NCBI GenBank assembly: GCA_947623825.1
Contig: CANQHQ010000014.1
Span: 1 to 34,502, forward strand
DNA: 34,502 nt
Reading direction: 5' to 3'
From: an uncultured Bacilli bacterium
Lineage (GTDB): Bacteria; Bacillota_I; Bacilli_A; RF39; UBA660
Shown one piece after another: positions 31,324-34,502 of this stretch (the first letter of the stretch is position 1; every line of letters starts with the position of its first letter). The notes under the pieces were generated by a model. The model saw only the letters and a program-made list of their open reading frames with translations. It made no database searches and had not been told where the DNA came from. A program made the position numbers and the translations under genes.

Positions 31324-32766
31324 ATGATTGTTCCATTTTTATTTTGTAGTACAGGAGAAGTACAAAACTCTCTATGGCTCTTCTACAAGTATATGCAATT
31401 TGCCTTAGAAAATGATTCACCCATCATCGCTGATGAGAAATATTTCAAAAACCCTTCTTATTATGAAAAACAGGGGGCATATCCATTTCAGAATATTGTG
31501 AATGGAAAAAATACAATCTTTGATTTTCCAAAACCGACAGACCAGTCCATGCGAAAATTAAAAAAGATTCCTTTCACGGAAAAAGAAGTAAAAAAAATCA
31601 TGGACAAGTACCCATCAATAGAAATTGGGTGTCAAGAAATATTGGCGATAGAAAATAAAGAGTATACAAAAAATATTATCGAGAAAATTGAGAAAATAGA
31701 AAAACAATATGGAAAAATAGAAGCCATCCTATCATGGACTTGGTATAAGAGTTTAGAAGTGGCATGTAAAAAGAAAAACATCCCATTAATTCAATTAGAA
31801 TTAAGTACGTTTCGGTTTCCAAGCTATCAAATAAAGTTAGGTTATTTTCAATTTTATGATAAATATGATAGCCAAACTATGGATCAAGATTATTTGAAAT
31901 TTTTGGAGGAAAAAAAGATACAAAAATTTTTCAGTCGCAAAGAATTACTTGGAATGTTCTTAAATAAGCAATACCTATCGTACCTAAATCGTTTGAATGA
32001 ACAACCAAAGTATGAATTTGGGGTAAATATCGGTCCCTTAGATCCACTGGAGAGAGCGAAGTGCCACACAGACGAAGATAAACAATTAGAAGAAATTCAA
32101 AAAATGATAAAACTTGACGAAATGACGTTGAGAATTCATCCTGTTCGGCGTAAGGATACAGACAAATTCAACAAATATCAAATAGATCATTCTGCCAATT
32201 CAATAGAATGGATTCTTCAAAATAGAAGAATCATCAGTACCGGATCCAATATTGCTTTTGAAACACTATTGTTAGGGCGTACAGCTTATGTTATTGGTGA
32301 TAATTTTCCTTATCGATATGGAAGCGTGTCCACCCTAGATAATATAGAAGAAAAAATTTGCGATATTTCCTACTTGAATTATATCATTTTTTGCTACTAT
32401 GCACCGTTCGATTTGATGTTTGATTCCCAATATATTCATTGGAGATTGACCAAGCCGAGTATGACAGAAATTTATGAGTATCATTTGGACTATATCTTAA
32501 AAAAATATAAGATTCAAAAAGATATTTTTCAATTAAATAACTATGATCGATTGATAGAGATAATTTCGAAAACCAAGGAAATGTCAAAGTCGGAGATAGA
32601 AAAAATTTTAAAAGATACGCATTATCTTCCCGATGAAAATATGCATCTAAGAAACTTGTTAGCAGAAGAGAAGAAAACAATGAATGAAATTTTGAACAGC
32701 AAATCATGGAAAATAACAAGCCCATTAAGAAAAATTAGTAAACGATTACACAGAAAGACTTCTTAG
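31324..32766 (+). CDS. Putative surface-polysaccharide glycosyltransferase (GT99/capsule-type)
   Basis: The 480-residue protein lacks a signal peptide and membrane segments. The middle and C-terminal half look like a GT-B nucleotide-sugar transferase of the capsule Kdo-transferase type (KpsC/KpsS or GT99-like): LRIHPVRRKDTDKFNKYQID, then RRIISTGSNIAFETLLLGRT and AYVIGDNFPYRY, i.e. His-Pro, a Ser/Thr-Gly-Ser-N loop, and Glu in the acceptor/donor site. The tail NSKSWKITSPLRKISKRLHR is a motif common at the end of polysaccharide transferases. The neighbour makes a CMP-activated sugar, so a CMP-ulosonate donor is likely. AGGAGAGAT precedes ATG 31324. Its promoter is the G9 element; the leader (about 107 nt) has a perfect GAAAATC/GATTTTC hairpin. 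Confidence 0.6.
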   Translation: MIVPFLFCSTGEVQNSLWLFYKYMQFALENDSPIIADEKYFKNPSYYEKQGAYPFQNIVNGKNTIFDFPKPTDQSMRKLKKIPFTEKEVKKIMDKYPSIEIGCQEILAIENKEYTKNIIEKIEKIEKQYGKIEAILSWTWYKSLEVACKKKNIPLIQLELSTFRFPSYQIKLGYFQFYDKYDSQTMDQDYLKFLEEKKIQKFFSRKELLGMFLNKQYLSYLNRLNEQPKYEFGVNIGPLDPLERAKCHTDEDKQLEEIQKMIKLDEMTLRIHPVRRKDTDKFNKYQIDHSANSIEWILQNRRIISTGSNIAFETLLLGRTAYVIGDNFPYRYGSVSTLDNIEEKICDISYLNYIIFCYYAPFDLMFDSQYIHWRLTKPSMTEIYEYHLDYILKKYKIQKDIFQLNNYDRLIEIISKTKEMSKSEIEKILKDTHYLPDENMHLRNLLAEEKKTMNEILNSKSWKITSPLRKISKRLHRKTS

Positions 32767-32799
32767 GAATAGAAACTTTCACTGAATAAAATGAAAAAC

Positions 32800-32843
32800 A
32801 AAAATACAAGGGTAGAAAGAAATAAAAAATCCTTGTATTTTTT
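32800..32843 (+). terminator. Terminator with AAATACAAGG arms, copy 2
   Basis: AAATACAAGG (32802-32811) pairs with CCTTGTATTT (32831-32840), then T3. It is the second copy of the stem at 31011. Confidence 0.75.
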
Positions 32844-32895
32844 AATTGTGGAAAGGAAATACGATAAAGGTGATAAATTTTCTCTAAAAGAAATA

Positions 32896-32928
32896 GGACT
32901 TGCCAAAACGACACGGGGGGGGTATAAT
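32896..32928 (+). promoter_or_regulatory. Poly-G-spacer promoter 2 (G8, 17-nt spacer)
   Basis: TTGCCA (32900-32905) and TATAAT (32923-32928) are separated by 17 nt ending in eight G. This is the optimal sigma-70 spacing, so copy 2 is expected to be stronger than the 18-nt copy 1. Confidence 0.85.
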
Positions 32929-32993
32929 CTTATTAAACAGTAGAGTATTACAGGATAGTTGGTACCTACTGATATCTAATAGGGAGGTTTTGT

Positions 32994-33758
32994 ATGAAAA
33001 TAATTGGAGTAATACCCGCACGATATGAGAGTAGTCGGTTTGAGGGAAAACCACTTGCTGATATTTTAGGAAAACCAATGATTTGGTGGACCTATCAACA
33101 GGTAAAAAAAGTAAAGGATTTAGATGCGGTATACGTAGCTACAGACGATGAAAGAATCGTAAAAAAATGTGAAGAATTAAAAATGAATGTCATCTTAACA
33201 AGTGACAAACACACTATGATGTTGGAAAGAATTCATGAAGTATCGACGAAAGTAGACGCGGACTTATACATATCCATTGCAGGAGATGAACCACTCATTG
33301 AACCAGAAACGATTGAAAAGGTGGCTAAGTCTTTCAAAAAAGAACAAAATGATGTGATTAACCTAAGAACAAAAATAAATAACCCAATTGACGTTATCAA
33401 TTGGACGACAATGAAAGTAGTAACGGACAGGAATGGATATGCACTTTACGCATCCAGAAATCCAATTCCTTATCCAAAGGCATCCTTAAATTATGATTAT
33501 TATAAACACATGGGAACGTATGGCCTAACAAAGGAAGCATTGCACTTTTTTGCTACTCATGAAAAAGGGCCTTTAGAAAGAGTGGAAGACTTTGATTTAT
33601 TACGCTTTTTAGAATATGGTATCAAAGTTAAAATCATCGATGTAAAATCAGAAACAGTGTCAGTAGATACCCCAAAAGATTTAGTTCGTGTTACTGAAAT
33701 CATTCAAAAAAATCAATTAAAAGAAAAAAGTAAAAAGAAAGAAGTGAAGGCAGTATAA
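32994..33758 (+). CDS. KdsB-like CMP-sugar (ulosonate) synthetase
   Basis: This 254-residue cytidylyltransferase activates a sugar acid (Kdo, or a sialic/legionaminic-type acid) with CTP. IGVIPARYESSRFEGKPLAD is the nucleotide-binding signature of KdsB, followed by GKPMIWWTYQQ and VYVATDDERIVKKC. The metal/CTP site is in ISIAGDEPLIEPETI. The KdsB block TSxxHxSGTDR is changed here to TSDKHTMMLERI, so the sugar specificity may differ from Kdo. Kdo pathways are typical of Gram-negative envelopes and unusual in this background. GGGAGG lies 10 nt before ATG 32994. It is under the G8 poly-G promoter and next to the putative transferase that may use its product. Confidence 0.8.
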   Translation: MKIIGVIPARYESSRFEGKPLADILGKPMIWWTYQQVKKVKDLDAVYVATDDERIVKKCEELKMNVILTSDKHTMMLERIHEVSTKVDADLYISIAGDEPLIEPETIEKVAKSFKKEQNDVINLRTKINNPIDVINWTTMKVVTDRNGYALYASRNPIPYPKASLNYDYYKHMGTYGLTKEALHFFATHEKGPLERVEDFDLLRFLEYGIKVKIIDVKSETVSVDTPKDLVRVTEIIQKNQLKEKSKKKEVKAV

Positions 33759-33776
33759 AAAATACTGCTTTTATTT
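33748..33776 (+). terminator. Terminator of the KdsB-like gene
   Basis: GCAGTAT (33750-33756) pairs with ATACTGC (33762-33768), then TTTTATTT. It overlaps the last codons and the stop. Confidence 0.75.
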
Positions 33777-33851
33777 ATGTTCCGGGATAGGAACATAATA
33801 AAACCACCCGCTATGCGGGTGAGAGCTGAAAAAGCGATAGCGTTAAGAGAA

Positions 33852-33923
33852 AAATAAATCCTCCTTTGATATAATAGATAATGGTCTGCCAACCAAAATC
33901 TAAAATCAGAGGAGGATTTATTT
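33852..33923 (+). promoter_or_regulatory. tnpA promoter and Shine-Dalgarno-sequestering hairpin
   Basis: A 19-bp stem with one G-T wobble, 33852-33870 paired with 33905-33923, locks the GAGGAGG site. The -10 TATAAT (33870-33875) starts in the left arm, so a transcript begun there lacks that arm and can be translated, while readthrough from outside is folded and silent. Confidence 0.8.
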
Positions 33924-33924
33924 T

Positions 33925-34392
33925 ATGAGACGAAAAAATGATGATGAAAGCTCATTATCTCATACAAGATGGAATTGCCAATATCACATAGTCTTCACAC
34001 CAAAATATAGAAGAAAAGCAATATACAGAAAACTCAGAAGAGATATAGGAGTATATTTAAGAAGACTATGTGATTATAAAGGAGTTGAGATAGTAGAAGC
34101 ACAAGCATGTCCTGATCATATACATATGTTAGTGAAAATTCCACCTAAAATTAGTGTATCATCTTTTATGGGATATTTAAAGGGTAAAAGTAGTCTAATG
34201 ATATTTGAAGAACATGCCAATTTAAAATATAATTATGGAAATAGACATTTTTGGGCAGAAGGATATTACGTGAGTACAGTAGGATTAAATAAAAATACAA
34301 TAAAACATTATATACAAAATCAAGATTTGGAAGATAAAATAAAAGATCAAAGAAGTTTGAAGGAATATAAAGACCCGTTTACGGGTAAGTAA
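33925..34392 (+). CDS. tnpA: IS200/IS605 family transposase TnpA
   Basis: The 155-residue Y1 HUH transposase mobilises single-stranded DNA using a tyrosine nucleophile and recognises subterminal hairpins. The HUH motif is PDHIHMLVKIPP; the nucleophile is the Tyr in NTIKHYIQNQ. The N-terminal RWNCQYHIVFTPKYRRKAIY and HFWAEGYYVSTVG are standard for the family. Length is normal, so the gene may be functional. ATG 33925 follows GAGGAGG within the long hairpin that controls its translation. It is the last gene of the window. Confidence 0.95.
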   Translation: MRRKNDDESSLSHTRWNCQYHIVFTPKYRRKAIYRKLRRDIGVYLRRLCDYKGVEIVEAQACPDHIHMLVKIPPKISVSSFMGYLKGKSSLMIFEEHANLKYNYGNRHFWAEGYYVSTVGLNKNTIKHYIQNQDLEDKIKDQRSLKEYKDPFTGK

Positions 34393-34502
34393 TAGTGGCA
34401 AAGGCAATTGGCAGACCAAAAAAGCTACCAAATGGTAGCTGCCAGTGTCAAGCCTTACAGGCTTCAGAGAAAAACCACCCTTTTTAAGGGTGGATTTTTA
34501 CT

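Larger units (their letters stand above)
33800..34500 (+). mobile_element. IS200/IS605-family element, tnpA only
   Basis: The element has a left subterminal hairpin CACCCGC/GCGGGTG with TAT loop (33805-33821) and a right one, CCACCCTT/AAGGGTGG with TTT loop (34475-34493). Both are preceded by AAAACCACCC or similar. Between lies one Y1 transposase gene and no tnpB. An additional 10-bp inverted pair GGTCTGCCAA (33883-33892) and TTGGCAGACC (34408-34417) flanks the gene. Exact ends and target are not determined; the right side reaches the window edge. Confidence 0.75.

Noticed and set aside
1..34502. Mycoplasma-type code (TGA = Trp)
   Set aside because: Trp is written TGG throughout, and TGA ends several genes with sensible C-termini (e.g. 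7238, 9357).

Overview
The window looks like chromosome of an AT-rich, anaerobic, Gram-positive-type bacterium of the Bacillota/Mycoplasmatota side (perhaps a gut Bacilli or RF39-like lineage; this placement is inference). The evidence is low GC, strong AGGAGG-type ribosome binding sites, a serine T-box leader, SpoVS, a SleC/SpoIID-like cortex protein, pyruvate formate-lyase with its activase, and a rubredoxin/superoxide-reductase operon. TGA acts as a stop and TGG as Trp, so the standard bacterial code fits.

Layout. 1-2700: tRNA-Leu(CAA), a GNAT acetyltransferase, a kinase-like protein and a metallo-beta-lactamase-fold hydrolase. 2700-9860: a divergent pair of signal-less peptidoglycan-binding proteins. 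The LysM member is broken in its third LysM, and its 3' part reappears 4.7 kb later; between lies a tight five-gene operon (XRE regulator, three large unknown proteins and a 65-residue SepF-core protein). 9860-13200: tRNA-Leu(GAG), a nonsense-interrupted small gene, a GH3 hexosaminidase, a GNAT and an unknown protein. 13200-19900: pflB-pflA, a membrane zinc-metallopeptidase-like protein, a coiled-coil protein, an RNA methyltransferase-like protein and an RluA-type pseudouridine synthase. 19900-28280: two AAA/DUF4143 ATPases interleaved with a GH25 lysozyme, a Pro/Glu-rich membrane protein, spoVS, and a serine T-box operon (HD hydrolase-like protein plus serS). The second ATPase sits between serS and a second, slightly divergent copy of the serS 3' end. 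28280-30950: operon of a membrane protein, a FabG-like reductase, a flavin reductase-rubredoxin and a superoxide reductase. 30950-33760: a putative glycosyltransferase and a KdsB-like CMP-sugar synthetase, each behind an almost identical promoter with a poly-G tract in its spacer. 33780-34500: an IS200/IS605-type element.

Main points for follow-up: (1) a pair of poly-G-spacer promoters (G9 and G8, spacers 18 and 17) that look phase-variable and would switch two surface-polysaccharide genes; (2) the serS 3'-end duplication around a DUF4143 ATPase, in which all five differences are synonymous; (3) an identical promoter architecture, a 26-nt dyad whose last base is the first base of the -35, in front of both DUF4143 ATPases; (4) the LysM gene split by an operon encoding a SepF-core protein; (5) four copies of a terminator-promoter module with an exact 20-nt hairpin-to-(-10) distance. 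All functional statements come from reading motifs by eye; no database search was run.
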